From the NCBI RefSeq assembly GCF_002803515.1, contig NZ_PHQX01000001.1:3472001-3536000 (forward strand): a DNA stretch of 64,000 nucleotides, written 5' to 3'. Below are positions 16,371 to 26,701 of this stretch, one piece after another (the stretch's first letter is position 1; each line of letters begins with the position of its first letter). Source of the stretch: Stenotrophomonas lactitubi. GTDB taxonomy: Bacteria > Pseudomonadota > Gammaproteobacteria > Xanthomonadales > Xanthomonadaceae. The notes below the pieces were generated by a model. That model saw only the letters and a program-made list of their open reading frames with translations. It ran no database searches and was not told the origin of the DNA. A program made the translations under genes and the position numbers.

Positions 16371-17483
16371 CTACCCATACCCGCCATGCACCGGATTGTG
16401 ACGACGCACCGCCATCACCAACCCGAACCCCGCCAGCAGCGACACCGCCGACGTACCGCCGTAACTGATCAACGGCATCGGCACACCCACCACCGGCAGC
16501 AGGCCCGAGATCATCCCGCCGTTCACCAGCACATAGACGAAGAACGCCAGCCCCGTTGCGCCGGCCAGCAACCGCGAGTACGAGTCGCGCGACTGGTTGG
16601 CGATCCACAGGCAGCGCCCGATCACCACCAGATACAGCGTCAGCACCAGCGCCACGCCGATCCAGCCGAACTCCTCGCTCAGCACCGAGAACGCGAAGTC
16701 CGTGGTCTGCTCGGGAATGAAATTCAGGTGCGACTGCGAGCCTTCGCCCCAGCCCTTGCCATCGAAACCGCCGGAACCAATGGCGATCTTCGACTGGATG
16801 ATGTTCCAGCCCGCGCCCAGCGCATCCATCTCCGGGTCCAGGAACATCATGATGCGGTCCTTCTGGTACGGCCGCAGCAGCCAGAACCAGGCGACGGGTG
16901 CGACCGCGGCCACACCGCCCACGCCCAGCCCCACCCACCACCACGGCAGGCCGGCCAGCAGCAGCACGAACACACCACTGGCGGCGATCAGCACGCCGGT
17001 GCCGAAGTCCGGCTGCAGCATCACCAGCCCGGTCGGTACGCCGATGATCACCATCGCCACCAGCACCGTGTTGAAGCGCGGCGGCAGCGGCATCTTGTGC
17101 AGGTACCAGGCCACCATCATCGGCAGGCTGACCTTGAGCAGCTCGGCCGGCTGCAGGTAGAAGAACTTCAGGTCCAGCCACTGCCGGCCGTACTTGCCCG
17201 TGCCCAGCACGAACACCGCCAGCAACGGAATCATCGAGATGGCATAGATCAGCGGCGTCGCCGAGCGGATGCGCAGGATCGGCACCCGCGAGATGCCCCA
17301 CATCGCTGCCAGGCCCACGGCAAAACGCACGCCCTGCGCCATCACCAGGCCATCGCCGCCAGCACTCTTCAACGTCGCCAGGCCGATCACCATCAGCGCG
17401 CCCAGGGCGAGGCACAGCAGCCAGTCGAGGCTGCTGAAGAACCGCTGCAGCATTTCGCCGGCCCAGCGCAGGAACTCCTTCAT
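16371..17483 (-). CDS. rodA: Rod shape-determining peptidoglycan polymerase RodA
   Basis: SEDS-family glycosyltransferase of the elongasome, partner of PBP2. The 370-aa integral membrane protein has about ten spans, with GKYGRQWLDLKFFYLQPAEL, FIPEQTTDFAFSVLSEEFGW and PLISYGGTSAVSLLAGFG. It overlaps mrdA by 4 bp (ATGA), closing the mreB-mreC-mreD-mrdA-rodA operon. This operon position makes it the canonical RodA; the copy at 14185 is the extra one. Confidence 0.95.
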   Translation of the reverse strand: MKEFLRWAGEMLQRFFSSLDWLLCLALGALMVIGLATLKSAGGDGLVMAQGVRFAVGLAAMWGISRVPILRIRSATPLIYAISMIPLLAVFVLGTGKYGRQWLDLKFFYLQPAELLKVSLPMMVAWYLHKMPLPPRFNTVLVAMVIIGVPTGLVMLQPDFGTGVLIAASGVFVLLLAGLPWWWVGLGVGGVAAVAPVAWFWLLRPYQKDRIMMFLDPEMDALGAGWNIIQSKIAIGSGGFDGKGWGEGSQSHLNFIPEQTTDFAFSVLSEEFGWIGVALVLTLYLVVIGRCLWIANQSRDSYSRLLAGATGLAFFVYVLVNGGMISGLLPVVGVPMPLISYGGTSAVSLLAGFGLVMAVRRHNPVHGGYG

Positions 17484-19558
17484 CGCGCAGCCTCCGCAGC
17501 AGCAGTCGGGCGCGTGCCGGCCGGCACGGTTGCCGCAGAAGGCGCACCGGGCGCAGGTGCCGGCACAGGCTCCGGCGCAGGAACACCGATCAGTACCGGA
17601 TGCTCGGCCAACTGCGCGGCGGCGATATCGCCGGCCTGGCGTGCGCCCACGTCTTCATTGTCGAAGGCAGTCGCACCGATAGCAGTAGTGCCGCGCTCGC
17701 TGTCCAGCGGCTGCATGCCCTCAGGCATCTTGCCCAGCAGCCAGGCATCGAAGATCTTGCGCGCGATCGGTGCGGCCGCCGCGCCGCCATAACCGCCGCC
17801 TTCCACGGCGATGGCCAGCGCGATCACCGGCTGCTCGGCCGGCGCGAAGCCGACGAACAGCGCACGGTGGCGCAGGTGCATCGGCAGGCTTCTGGGATTG
17901 ACCGCGGCGGTGCCCTTGCGGCTGACGACCTGCGCGGTACCGGTCTTGCCCGCCATCGTGTACGGCGCGCCGGCCGCCATGCGTGCGGCGCTGCCGCCGG
18001 GAAGCATGGTGGCCATCATGCCTTCGCGCACCGCCTGAAGATTGTTCGGGTTGGGGCTGACCGGCTTGCTCGGGCCGGGCTCTGTCGCCACCCAGTCGCT
18101 GTCGAAACCAGCACGCTGCTGCATCACCAGATGCGGCGTGCGCAGCTGGCCATTGGCCAGGCCGCTGACACCACGGGCCAGCTGCAGCGGGGTGACCTTC
18201 CAATCGCCCTGGCCGATGCTGATGTTCACCGTGTCGCCGGGATACCAGGCTTCCTTGCGGCTCTTCCGCTTGTAGGCCGGCGACGGCAGGATGCCGGAGA
18301 TCTCGCCGGTCAGATCGATGCCGGTCGGCTGGCCGAAGCCGTAGTACTCCATGTAGTGGTCGAACCGCTCGATGCCCAGGTCCAATGCCAGCCGGTAGTA
18401 GTACGTATTGACCGACTGCGCGATGGACTTGCGCAGATCGGTCCAGCCGTGACCGCCACGGTGCGAATCGCCCCAGCCACGCGAGGTGCCGGGCAGGTAG
18501 AACATGCCGGTCGACAGCACCTTGTCCTCCGGACGGCGAACGCCCGAATCGAGGCCGGCCAGGCCGATCAACGGCTTCAGGGTGGAACCGGGAGCGACGC
18601 CGCCGAGTACCAGTCGATTGAACTGCGGGCGCGACGGGTTGTCGTTGAGCGCCTTGAAATCGGCATGCGAGATGCCGTTGACGAACAGGTTCGGGTCGTA
18701 GGACGGCAGGCTGACCATTGCCAGCACTTCACCGGTTCGCGGGTCCATCGCCACGGCCGAGCCTTCCTGATCGCCGAAGGCGGCCACCATCGCCCGCTGC
18801 AGGTCGGCGTCGATCGACAGACGCAGGTCGGCGCCGGACTGTGCGGCGACACGGCCGATGGTGCGGATCGCGCGGCCCTGCACGTTGGTCTCGACCTGCT
18901 CGTAGCCGACCTTGCCGCGCAGTTCCTGCTCGTAATAGCGCTCCAGGCCCGACTTGCCGATGTGGGTCAGCGCGGCATTGCCTTCGCCGAGGATCTCAAG
19001 ATCCTTGTCGTCCACGCGGCCGACGTAACCGATGATGTGCGCGAACAGGTCGCCATAGGGATAGCGACGGGTCAGGTACGGTTCCAGCTCGACGCCGGGA
19101 AAGCGCCAGCGGTCCACGGCGAAGCGCGCCATTTCCTCATCGCTCATGCGCAGCTTCAGCGTGACCGGCAGGAACTTGCGGCGCGCCTTGCGCGACTTGT
19201 TGAACGCTTCCAGTTCTTCCGGGCTGATCTGGATGATCTTCGCCAGCCCTTCCAGGGTGGCATCCATGTCCTTGACCTTGTCCGGGGTGACATCCAGGCG
19301 GAACGCCGGCACGTTCTCGGCCAGCAGGCGGCCGTTGCGGTCATAGATCATGCCGCGCCCGGGCACCACCGGCCGCGGCTTGATGCGGTTGGCTTCGGAT
19401 CGGGTGGCGTAGATGTCGTGGTCCAGCACCTGCAGCTTGAAGTACCAGCCGCCCAGGCCCAGCAGGCAGACCAGCACGCCGAAGAAGCCCAACGCCGCGC
19501 GGCGCCGGAACTGTTCGGCTTCGGCGTGCGGATTCTTGACCTGGCGGCGCGGCAGCAT
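17480..19558 (-). CDS. mrdA: Penicillin-binding protein 2 (elongation transpeptidase)
   Basis: Class B PBP that cross-links peptidoglycan during cell elongation together with RodA. The 692-aa protein has a single N-terminal membrane span (about 22-40), a PBP dimerisation domain, and the transpeptidase domain with Ser325-T-L-Lys328, SVN 382-384 and KTG 538-540. The C-terminal 90 residues form a Pro/Ala-rich tail. It starts 3 bp after mreD and overlaps rodA by 4 bp. Confidence 0.96.
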   Translation of the reverse strand: MLPRRQVKNPHAEAEQFRRRAALGFFGVLVCLLGLGGWYFKLQVLDHDIYATRSEANRIKPRPVVPGRGMIYDRNGRLLAENVPAFRLDVTPDKVKDMDATLEGLAKIIQISPEELEAFNKSRKARRKFLPVTLKLRMSDEEMARFAVDRWRFPGVELEPYLTRRYPYGDLFAHIIGYVGRVDDKDLEILGEGNAALTHIGKSGLERYYEQELRGKVGYEQVETNVQGRAIRTIGRVAAQSGADLRLSIDADLQRAMVAAFGDQEGSAVAMDPRTGEVLAMVSLPSYDPNLFVNGISHADFKALNDNPSRPQFNRLVLGGVAPGSTLKPLIGLAGLDSGVRRPEDKVLSTGMFYLPGTSRGWGDSHRGGHGWTDLRKSIAQSVNTYYYRLALDLGIERFDHYMEYYGFGQPTGIDLTGEISGILPSPAYKRKSRKEAWYPGDTVNISIGQGDWKVTPLQLARGVSGLANGQLRTPHLVMQQRAGFDSDWVATEPGPSKPVSPNPNNLQAVREGMMATMLPGGSAARMAAGAPYTMAGKTGTAQVVSRKGTAAVNPRSLPMHLRHRALFVGFAPAEQPVIALAIAVEGGGYGGAAAAPIARKIFDAWLLGKMPEGMQPLDSERGTTAIGATAFDNEDVGARQAGDIAAAQLAEHPVLIGVPAPEPVPAPAPGAPSAATVPAGTRPTAAAEAAR

Positions 19559-19561
19559 GGC

Positions 19562-20047
19562 TCAGCGCCCGCGCTTGCCGAAGCGCACCGCATCCAGCAG
19601 CACGAACACCAGCGGCCACAGGCCCATGCCGAGCAGCGGTGCCCACCAGTACGACCACGGCAGGGTGGGCTCGCCCACCATGATGTGGACCAGCGCGCTG
19701 ACGATGCGGTCGTTGAACAGCAGGCCGCCGATGGCCAGCATCTGCTGCGACATCGGGAAGAAGCGGATGCGCGCGCGGAAGCGCTGCAGGATGAAGGCCA
19801 GCATCACCAGCCGCAGCGCCTGTTCGCCCAGCACGCCGCCATACAGCAGGTCGGCGACGACGCCGCTGGCGAAGGCGATACCGAGGCCGACGCGCTCGGG
19901 CGCTTCGATCACCCAGTAAGCCAGCACCAGGGCCAGCCAATACGGACGCAGCGGCTGCAGCAGCGCCGGCAACGGCAGCAGGCCCAGCAGCAGGGCCACC
20001 ACCACGCTGGCCGGCAGCACCCAGCGGTTGTCGCGAAGGCGGCTCAT
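19562..20047 (-). CDS. mreD: Rod shape-determining protein MreD
   Basis: Small integral membrane protein of the elongasome. The 161 residues are almost wholly hydrophobic with about five to six spans (for example VVVALLLGLLPLPALLQPL and LALVLAYWVIEAPERVGLG). Low sequence conservation is normal for MreD; the call rests on length, topology and position. It overlaps mreC by 4 bp and is followed by mrdA after 3 bp. Confidence 0.9.
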   Translation of the reverse strand: MSRLRDNRWVLPASVVVALLLGLLPLPALLQPLRPYWLALVLAYWVIEAPERVGLGIAFASGVVADLLYGGVLGEQALRLVMLAFILQRFRARIRFFPMSQQMLAIGGLLFNDRIVSALVHIMVGEPTLPWSYWWAPLLGMGLWPLVFVLLDAVRFGKRGR

Positions 20048-21198
20048 CGTTGCGCCTCCGGTGTGGTCGGCTGAGGTTGAGTTTGCTGCGGTTGCCGGCC
20101 AGCGGCCGGCACTACCGTGGAGCCGGCTTGGGGAGAGCCCCCCTCTTGTTGAGGGACGCGCGCCGAAGGCGCGGGGGTGAGGTGGGATGCGGGGGCAGCC
20201 GGCCTCGTCGCAGACGAGGACGGTTGCTGGCCAGCGGCCGGCACTACCGGGGTGGGCTGCGTACCTGCAGGCGTGGTGCCGCTCGGCAGCGCGGTGGCAT
20301 CGGCAGGGCCACCGGGAGCACCCTGTTCCATCTGCAGGCGCAGGTTCGGCGGAATGCGGATCGCAGCGCCGGGGCGCAGCAGCAGGACATCACGGCCGCG
20401 ATCAAGCTGCGCGGCCGGCTTCAGTTCCCCCACCAGGAAGGCATGGGTATCGTCCGGGCGCAGCCCGGTGATGGTGCCGACCGGGAATCCCGCCGGGAAG
20501 CGACCGCCAAGGCCGGAGGTGACGATCTCATCGCCTACTTCCACGCCGGCGCTGAGCGGGATGTCGCGCAGTTCCAGCTTGTCGCCGCGGCCGTAGACGA
20601 TCAGGCGCACGCCATTGCGGGCCACGGTCACCGGCACCGCGTGGTCGGGATCGGTCAGCAACAGCACGGTGGAGCTGCCCGCGGTCACGCTGATCACCTG
20701 GCCCATCAGGCCGCCGGAATCGATCACCGCCTGGCCGACGTGCACGCCTTCGCGGCTGCCGGCGTCCAGCACCAGGCGCTGTTTGACCGGGTCCAGGTCG
20801 ATGTCCAGGATCGGCGCCAGCTGCACGTCCAAACCACTGCGCTCGGCCACGTTCAGCAGTTCGCGCAGCTGCGCGTTGTCCAGCGCGGCGGTCTGCAGAC
20901 GGGTCAGGCGGGCGTTGGCCAGCAGCAGCTGGTTGCGCAGTTCGCGGTTCTCGGTCACCAGCTGGCCGTGGCTTGCGGCGGTATCCCGCACCTGCCCGCC
21001 GAGCTTGCCGGGCAGGCCGGCCAGGGCCCACACCGGCTGCACCAGGCTGTTGGCCTGCTCGCGCAGACGCGCCAGCCAGCCGGCCTGGTCGTCGAGGACG
21101 ATCAAGGTGATTGCCAGTGCGAGATAGGCCAGCAGCCGTAGCGGGCTGGCGGCATCACCGGATCGGGAAGCGACGGGAGGTCCGGCGTAGGGCGGCAC
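20044..21198 (-). CDS. mreC: Cell shape-determining protein MreC
   Basis: Periplasmic scaffold that links MreB filaments to PBP2/RodA. The 384-aa protein has one N-terminal span (about 22-37), a coiled-coil segment (about 65-105) and the MreC beta-domain (about 110-285, with VIDSGGLMGQV and VTSGLGGRFPAGFPVG). The last hundred residues are a low-complexity Pro/Gln/Ala/Ser tail. Two REP palindromes lie within this tail and encode VVPAAGQQP and VVPAAGRQP. It follows mreB after 121 bp and overlaps mreD. Confidence 0.95.
   Translation of the reverse strand: MPPYAGPPVASRSGDAASPLRLLAYLALAITLIVLDDQAGWLARLREQANSLVQPVWALAGLPGKLGGQVRDTAASHGQLVTENRELRNQLLLANARLTRLQTAALDNAQLRELLNVAERSGLDVQLAPILDIDLDPVKQRLVLDAGSREGVHVGQAVIDSGGLMGQVISVTAGSSTVLLLTDPDHAVPVTVARNGVRLIVYGRGDKLELRDIPLSAGVEVGDEIVTSGLGGRFPAGFPVGTITGLRPDDTHAFLVGELKPAAQLDRGRDVLLLRPGAAIRIPPNLRLQMEQGAPGGPADATALPSGTTPAGTQPTPVVPAAGQQPSSSATRPAAPASHLTPAPSARVPQQEGGSPQAGSTVVPAAGRQPQQTQPQPTTPEAQR
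20091..20247 (-). repeat. Two SMAG/REP palindromes inside the mreC coding sequence
   Basis: The elements at 20091-20115 (GTTGCCGGCCAGCGGCCGGC then ACTAC) and 20223-20247 (GTTGCTGGCCAGCGGCCGGC then ACTAC) are the reverse complement of GTAGTGCCGGCCGCTGGCC-type SMAGs. Both are in the same reading frame, each yielding the VVPAAG(R/Q)QP peptide, so they were accepted without breaking mreC. Confidence 0.85.
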
Positions 21199-21319
21199 GG
21201 CAGCGATTCAACTGGCAGAAGGCGGAAGGGAAACACGCGGGCGCCCCGCCGGTGCCGACCCGCCGATGTGGCGGGCCGCACCCCGGAGGGGCGCTGCGGG
21301 CGCAGGCAGCCGGGACGGC

Positions 21320-22627
<1,308 letters not shown>

Positions 22628-22648
22628 TCACCGCATAGGCTTACATCG

Positions 22649-23587
22649 ATGTCCGCTCTGATCTGTGGTTCTCTTGCCTTCGACACCATCATGGTGTTCC
22701 CGGACCAGTTCAAGAATCACATCCTGCCGGACAAGGTGCACATCCTGAACGTGTCGTTCCTGGTGCCGCGCATGCGCCGCGAGTTCGGCGGCTGCGCCGG
22801 CAACATCGCCTACAACCTGCACCTGCTGGGTGGCGATCCGATCCCGATGGGCACGGTGGGTTCGGACTTCGGCCCGTACCGCGAGCACTTCGATGCACTG
22901 GGCATCGACCTCACCCGCGTGCGCGTGATCGATGAGCTGTTTACCCCGCAGGCGTTCATCACCACCGACCACGACAACAACCAGATCACCGCCTTCCACC
23001 CGGGCGCGATGATGCGTTCCTACGAAAACCACGTGCGCGACGTGCCGGGCGTCAGCCTCGGCCTGGTCGGCCCGGACGGCCGCGAAGGCATGATCCAGAA
23101 CGCACTGGAATTCCACGAAGACGGCGTGCCGTTCATCTTCGACCCGGGCCAGGCCATGCCGCTGTTCAATGGCCCGGAACTGCGCGAGTTCATCGAGCAG
23201 GCCGATTACGTGGTGGTCAACGACTATGAGTCGAACCTGCTGCAGGAACGCACCGGCTGGAACGAAAAAGAGATCGTCAGCCGGGTCAAGGCCTACATCA
23301 CCACCCGCGGCCCGAAGGGCGCGGTGATCCACACCCCGGAAAAGAGCTACGACATCCCGCCGGCGCACGAGCGCCGCGTAGTCGATCCGACCGGCTGTGG
23401 CGACGCCTTCCGCGCCGGCCTGATCTACGGCATCCAGAAGGGCTTCGACTGGCTGACCATCGGCCGCATGGGCAACCTGATGGGCGCGCTGAAGGTCGAG
23501 CACCCGGGCACCCAGAACCAGCGCTTCACCTTCGATGAGTTCAACGAGCAGTTCAAGCAGCAGTTCGGTTACGCGCTGAGCGTGTAA
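22649..23587 (+). CDS. PfkB-family carbohydrate/adenosine kinase
   Basis: A 312-aa ribokinase-like (PfkB) enzyme, probably phosphorylating a nucleoside or sugar in the cytoplasm. It shows the N-terminal GGCAGN motif (47-52) and the C-terminal PfkB signature DPTGCGDAFRAGL with catalytic Asp252. Related proteins in proteobacteria are annotated as adenosine kinase; substrate is not determinable from sequence. It is transcribed away from mreB and is followed by a REP cluster, so it is probably monocistronic. Confidence 0.85.
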   Translation: MSALICGSLAFDTIMVFPDQFKNHILPDKVHILNVSFLVPRMRREFGGCAGNIAYNLHLLGGDPIPMGTVGSDFGPYREHFDALGIDLTRVRVIDELFTPQAFITTDHDNNQITAFHPGAMMRSYENHVRDVPGVSLGLVGPDGREGMIQNALEFHEDGVPFIFDPGQAMPLFNGPELREFIEQADYVVVNDYESNLLQERTGWNEKEIVSRVKAYITTRGPKGAVIHTPEKSYDIPPAHERRVVDPTGCGDAFRAGLIYGIQKGFDWLTIGRMGNLMGALKVEHPGTQNQRFTFDEFNEQFKQQFGYALSV

Positions 23588-23615
23588 CCAAACTGCCCGC
23601 GCACCCGCTCGGTGG

Positions 23616-23793
23616 GTGTCGACCTTGGTCGACACGCTGCGCCCTGGTAGGTGTCGACCTTGGTCGACACTGCCGGCCAGCGGCCGGCACCGCTCTGGTA
23701 GCGCCGGGCCATGCCCGGCGGCTTTCCGACCAGACACCTTCGGCTCCGGATGCAGCCCGCGCTGCGCGCTCGCCGGGCATGGCCCGGCGCTAC
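23616..23793. repeat. Cluster of five REP palindromes
   Basis: GTGTCGACCTTGGTCGACAC at 23616-23635 and again with a GTAG lead at 23647-23670, TGCCGGCCAGCGGCCGGCA at 23671-23689, then an inverted pair of GTAGCGCCGGGC elements spanning 23698-23793. It fills the gap between the convergent kinase and sulfatase genes. The inverted pair has the same layout as the pairs flanking the RAYT gene. Confidence 0.85.
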
Positions 23794-23800
23794 CCCCGGC

Positions 23801-25774
23801 TCAGGGCTTGGCCTTCTCCGGCAAGCGGTACAGCTCTTTTTCGTAGGCCAGCGTGCCCCACATCGCGTAGGCATGTGCACGCCTCGCCAGTTCCGGCCGC
23901 AGTGCCTGCGGCTGCAGCTGGTCGCTCGCAGGATCGTAGCGGAAGCCCTGCGCGGGCTTGTCCGGCTGCAGGATGGCCACATCGTTGCCCTCCATCCACG
24001 CCAGATTGCGGTCGTACTGCATCAGCGCGCGCCCCGGCTGCAGCCGCTGCAGGTCGGTCAGGTCCTGTCCCACCGTCGGGGTCGGATCGGCAATGCCCAG
24101 CAGGGACAGCAGCGTCGGCGGCAGATCAATCTGGCTGACGATGCGGGTATCGCGGCGCGCCTCGATGCCGCCGCCGAGGATCAACCCGGGAATATGGAAG
24201 TTGCCGATCGGCACCATGTTCTTGCCGAACACCCGCGAATCATGGTCGGCCACCACCAGGAACACGGTGTCCTCCCAGTACGGTGAGGCCATCGCCTTGC
24301 GGAAGAACTCGCCCAGCGCGTAGTCGGCGTATTTGGCGGCGTTGTCGCGGGTCTGTTTCGGCTGCTCGTACAGGTCGATGCGGCCGTCCGGGAACTCGAA
24401 CGGATCGTGGTTGCTGGAGGTGAACACCAGGCCGAAGAACGGCTTGCCCTGCGCTTTCAGCTGCCGGAACTGCTGGTCGGCCTGGCCGAACAGGTCTTCA
24501 TCCGACGCGCCCCAGGAACCGACGAATGCCGGCTTGCGGTAATCCTTGCGATCCACGATGCGGTTGAAGCCATTGGCGAGGAAGAACTCGCGCATGTTGT
24601 CGAAATGGCTTTCGCCGCCGTAATAGAAGCCGGTGTCGTAGCCATGCCGCCCCAGCACATCGGCCAGGGTGAAGAAGCGCTGGCGGCTGGCGGGCAGCTT
24701 GACCACCGATTCGGCCGGCGTCGGCGGGAACCCGGTCAGTACCGCCTCGATGCCGCGCACCGAACGCGTGCCGGTCGCATACAGACGCTCGAACGCCCAG
24801 CCCTGTGTGCTCAGGCGGTCGTAATTGGGCGACAACGGCCGTCCACCGAGACTGCCGATGAACTGCGCGCCCAGGCTTTCTTCCAGCACGATCACCAGAT
24901 TGCGCGGCTTGCCCTGATACTGCGGCGGACGCAGCGCCAGGCTCGGCAATGCGTCGGAGACATACGCCGATGCCGGCAGGCCGCTGCTGGCGCGCAGTTC
25001 GCTGACCACCTCGGCCAGCGGCAGGTCACCGTAGACGCGCGAGGTTTCGCTGCGGGTCGCCAGCTGCCGCGCGGCATAGCCGACGGTGTACAGCGAATTC
25101 AGCGGCAAGGCATTGATGGTCGGGTCGGTCGAGAACGCCACCAGTGCCGGATTCAAGGGCCGATGACCCAGGCTGGAACGCACGCCCAGCGCCGCCAGCA
25201 GCAGCACCAGGAACGCCAACGGCAGCCGCCACAGCCATCCCGCTTCGACTGCGACCATCGGGCTGTTGCCGACCCAGCGCCGCGACCCGCGAAGCAATGC
25301 CCAGAACAGCACGACCACCGCGGCAACTTCGATCACCACGGCCAGCAGATGGCCGCGCAACAGCGTCATCCCGACTTCTTCGGGATAGATCAGATATTCC
25401 AGGAACAGGCGATTGGGGCGCAGGCCGTACTCGGCCATGAAGCTCGGCGTGGCCAGCTCCATGAACACCAGCAGCACGCTGGCCAGGATCAGCCACCACC
25501 GCAGCAGATGCCGCCACGCGCGGCCCACGCGTCCTTCCAGCGGCAACAGCAGCGCCAGCACCGCCGGGATGCCGTACAGCAGGCACAGGGTCGACACATC
25601 CACCCGCAGCCCCTGCAGGAACACCGTGGCCCAGCCGTCAGCAGCACTGACCCGCGCGGCGTGCCACAGCGCCAACCCCAGTCGCGACAACGACAGGGCG
25701 ACCAGGCCAAACAGGAAGAAGGCGGCAATCGGACACAGACGCCGGTACAGCGACACCCACACAGCTCGGAGCAT
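23801..25774 (-). CDS. LtaS-like membrane sulfatase / phosphoglycerol transferase family protein
   Basis: About 657 aa: four to five N-terminal membrane spans (roughly residues 10-185), then a periplasmic alkaline-phosphatase-fold sulfatase domain. Family motifs visible are VIVLEESLGAQF, the nucleophile region ATGTRSVRGIEA, FYYGGESHFDN and VVADHDSRVFG (metal-binding). In proteobacteria such proteins transfer phosphoglycerol or phosphoethanolamine groups to envelope glycans; the substrate here is unknown. The start MLRAVWVSL was preferred to the open frame reaching 25816. Convergent with the kinase gene. Confidence 0.85.
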   Translation of the reverse strand: MLRAVWVSLYRRLCPIAAFFLFGLVALSLSRLGLALWHAARVSAADGWATVFLQGLRVDVSTLCLLYGIPAVLALLLPLEGRVGRAWRHLLRWWLILASVLLVFMELATPSFMAEYGLRPNRLFLEYLIYPEEVGMTLLRGHLLAVVIEVAAVVVLFWALLRGSRRWVGNSPMVAVEAGWLWRLPLAFLVLLLAALGVRSSLGHRPLNPALVAFSTDPTINALPLNSLYTVGYAARQLATRSETSRVYGDLPLAEVVSELRASSGLPASAYVSDALPSLALRPPQYQGKPRNLVIVLEESLGAQFIGSLGGRPLSPNYDRLSTQGWAFERLYATGTRSVRGIEAVLTGFPPTPAESVVKLPASRQRFFTLADVLGRHGYDTGFYYGGESHFDNMREFFLANGFNRIVDRKDYRKPAFVGSWGASDEDLFGQADQQFRQLKAQGKPFFGLVFTSSNHDPFEFPDGRIDLYEQPKQTRDNAAKYADYALGEFFRKAMASPYWEDTVFLVVADHDSRVFGKNMVPIGNFHIPGLILGGGIEARRDTRIVSQIDLPPTLLSLLGIADPTPTVGQDLTDLQRLQPGRALMQYDRNLAWMEGNDVAILQPDKPAQGFRYDPASDQLQPQALRPELARRAHAYAMWGTLAYEKELYRLPEKAKP

Positions 25775-26084
25775 GAAAGGAATCCAGAAATGGAGCAAAG
25801 GACACCCACGCCCCATCCTTGGCAGCGGGCCACACCGGACAACGTGTTACCCGACACAACCACCAGCGCAGCGAAACCACTCGCCGGCACCTTCAACGCC
25901 TACTGCGGCTTCGACCAGGCCGCGGCAGTGAGCGGCGACGGTTCCCCAACCGCCTCCGCTTCACCCCCGGCCGGGCATTCGCAGAACGTCCAGCCGGCCT
26001 CGCACAATACACTGTGATGACAGTCGAGAGTTGACCGCCGTGGCGGGGCCCAGATTCCCGCCACAGCGCGTACAGGGCGCCGCG
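25775..26084. other. 310-bp gap with no gene recognised
   Basis: Between the start of the sulfatase gene and the end of the HAD gene. Open frames here show only shadow-type composition. It should contain the sulfatase promoter; no palindrome, terminator or motif of note was seen. Confidence 0.5.
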
Positions 26085-26699
26085 CTAGCCTCGCCAGCGC
26101 TCCAGCACCGCCGCGCAATCGGCCAGGTGCCAACAGGCCATGCCGGGCCACGGGTTGTCCGGGGCATTGACCAGCAGCGTGCGACTGCCCGCCGCGCGGC
26201 CGCATTCCAGATCGAAGCGGTAGTCGCCCACCATCACCACCTGCGAAGGTTCCACCTGCCAGCGCCGCAGGAAGTACTGCAGCCCGGCAGGTGAAGGCTT
26301 CGGTTCGGCCTCGTCGCGACCGATGATGTCGTCTTCGGCAAATACGTCGCCCAGCCCGATCGCCTGCAGGGTGACCTGCGCGAGGCTGCGCACGTTGCGG
26401 GTCAGGATGCCCAGACGGCAACCGGTGCCCTGCAGCGTGCGCACCAGCGCCACCGCCCCCGTCGCCGGCTGGGACGCAGCGGCCAACGCGCGCTCGTGCG
26501 CCAGCAGCCAGGCATGCTTGGCGCTGGCCTCCGCGGCTGGCAACCCGGCCAGGTGGGTGAGGATGTCATCCTCCTGCGGAATCGCCAGTTCGCGCTTGAT
26601 CCGCGCGAAATCATGCACCGCCACGGTCAGCGTGCCATCCATGTCGAACACCCAGTGGCGGATCGTCGACAGCGCCGGCGCAGCCACCCGTGCATTCAC
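26085..26699 (-). CDS. HAD-superfamily hydrolase (phosphoglycolate-phosphatase-like)
   Basis: A 204-aa cytoplasmic phosphatase-type protein. It has HAD motif I (FDMDGTLT), motif II (GILTRN), and motif III/IV (Lys in KPSPAGLQYF and MVGDYRFDLECG). The GTG start at 26699 was chosen because it lies 2 bp after the stop codon of the upstream lipoprotein gene and no suitable ATG precedes the catalytic Asp; the open frame to 27122 overlaps that gene and is not credible. Substrate unknown. Confidence 0.82.
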   Translation of the reverse strand: MNARVAAPALSTIRHWVFDMDGTLTVAVHDFARIKRELAIPQEDDILTHLAGLPAAEASAKHAWLLAHERALAAASQPATGAVALVRTLQGTGCRLGILTRNVRSLAQVTLQAIGLGDVFAEDDIIGRDEAEPKPSPAGLQYFLRRWQVEPSQVVMVGDYRFDLECGRAAGSRTLLVNAPDNPWPGMACWHLADCAAVLERWRG

Positions 26700-26701
26700 G
26701 G

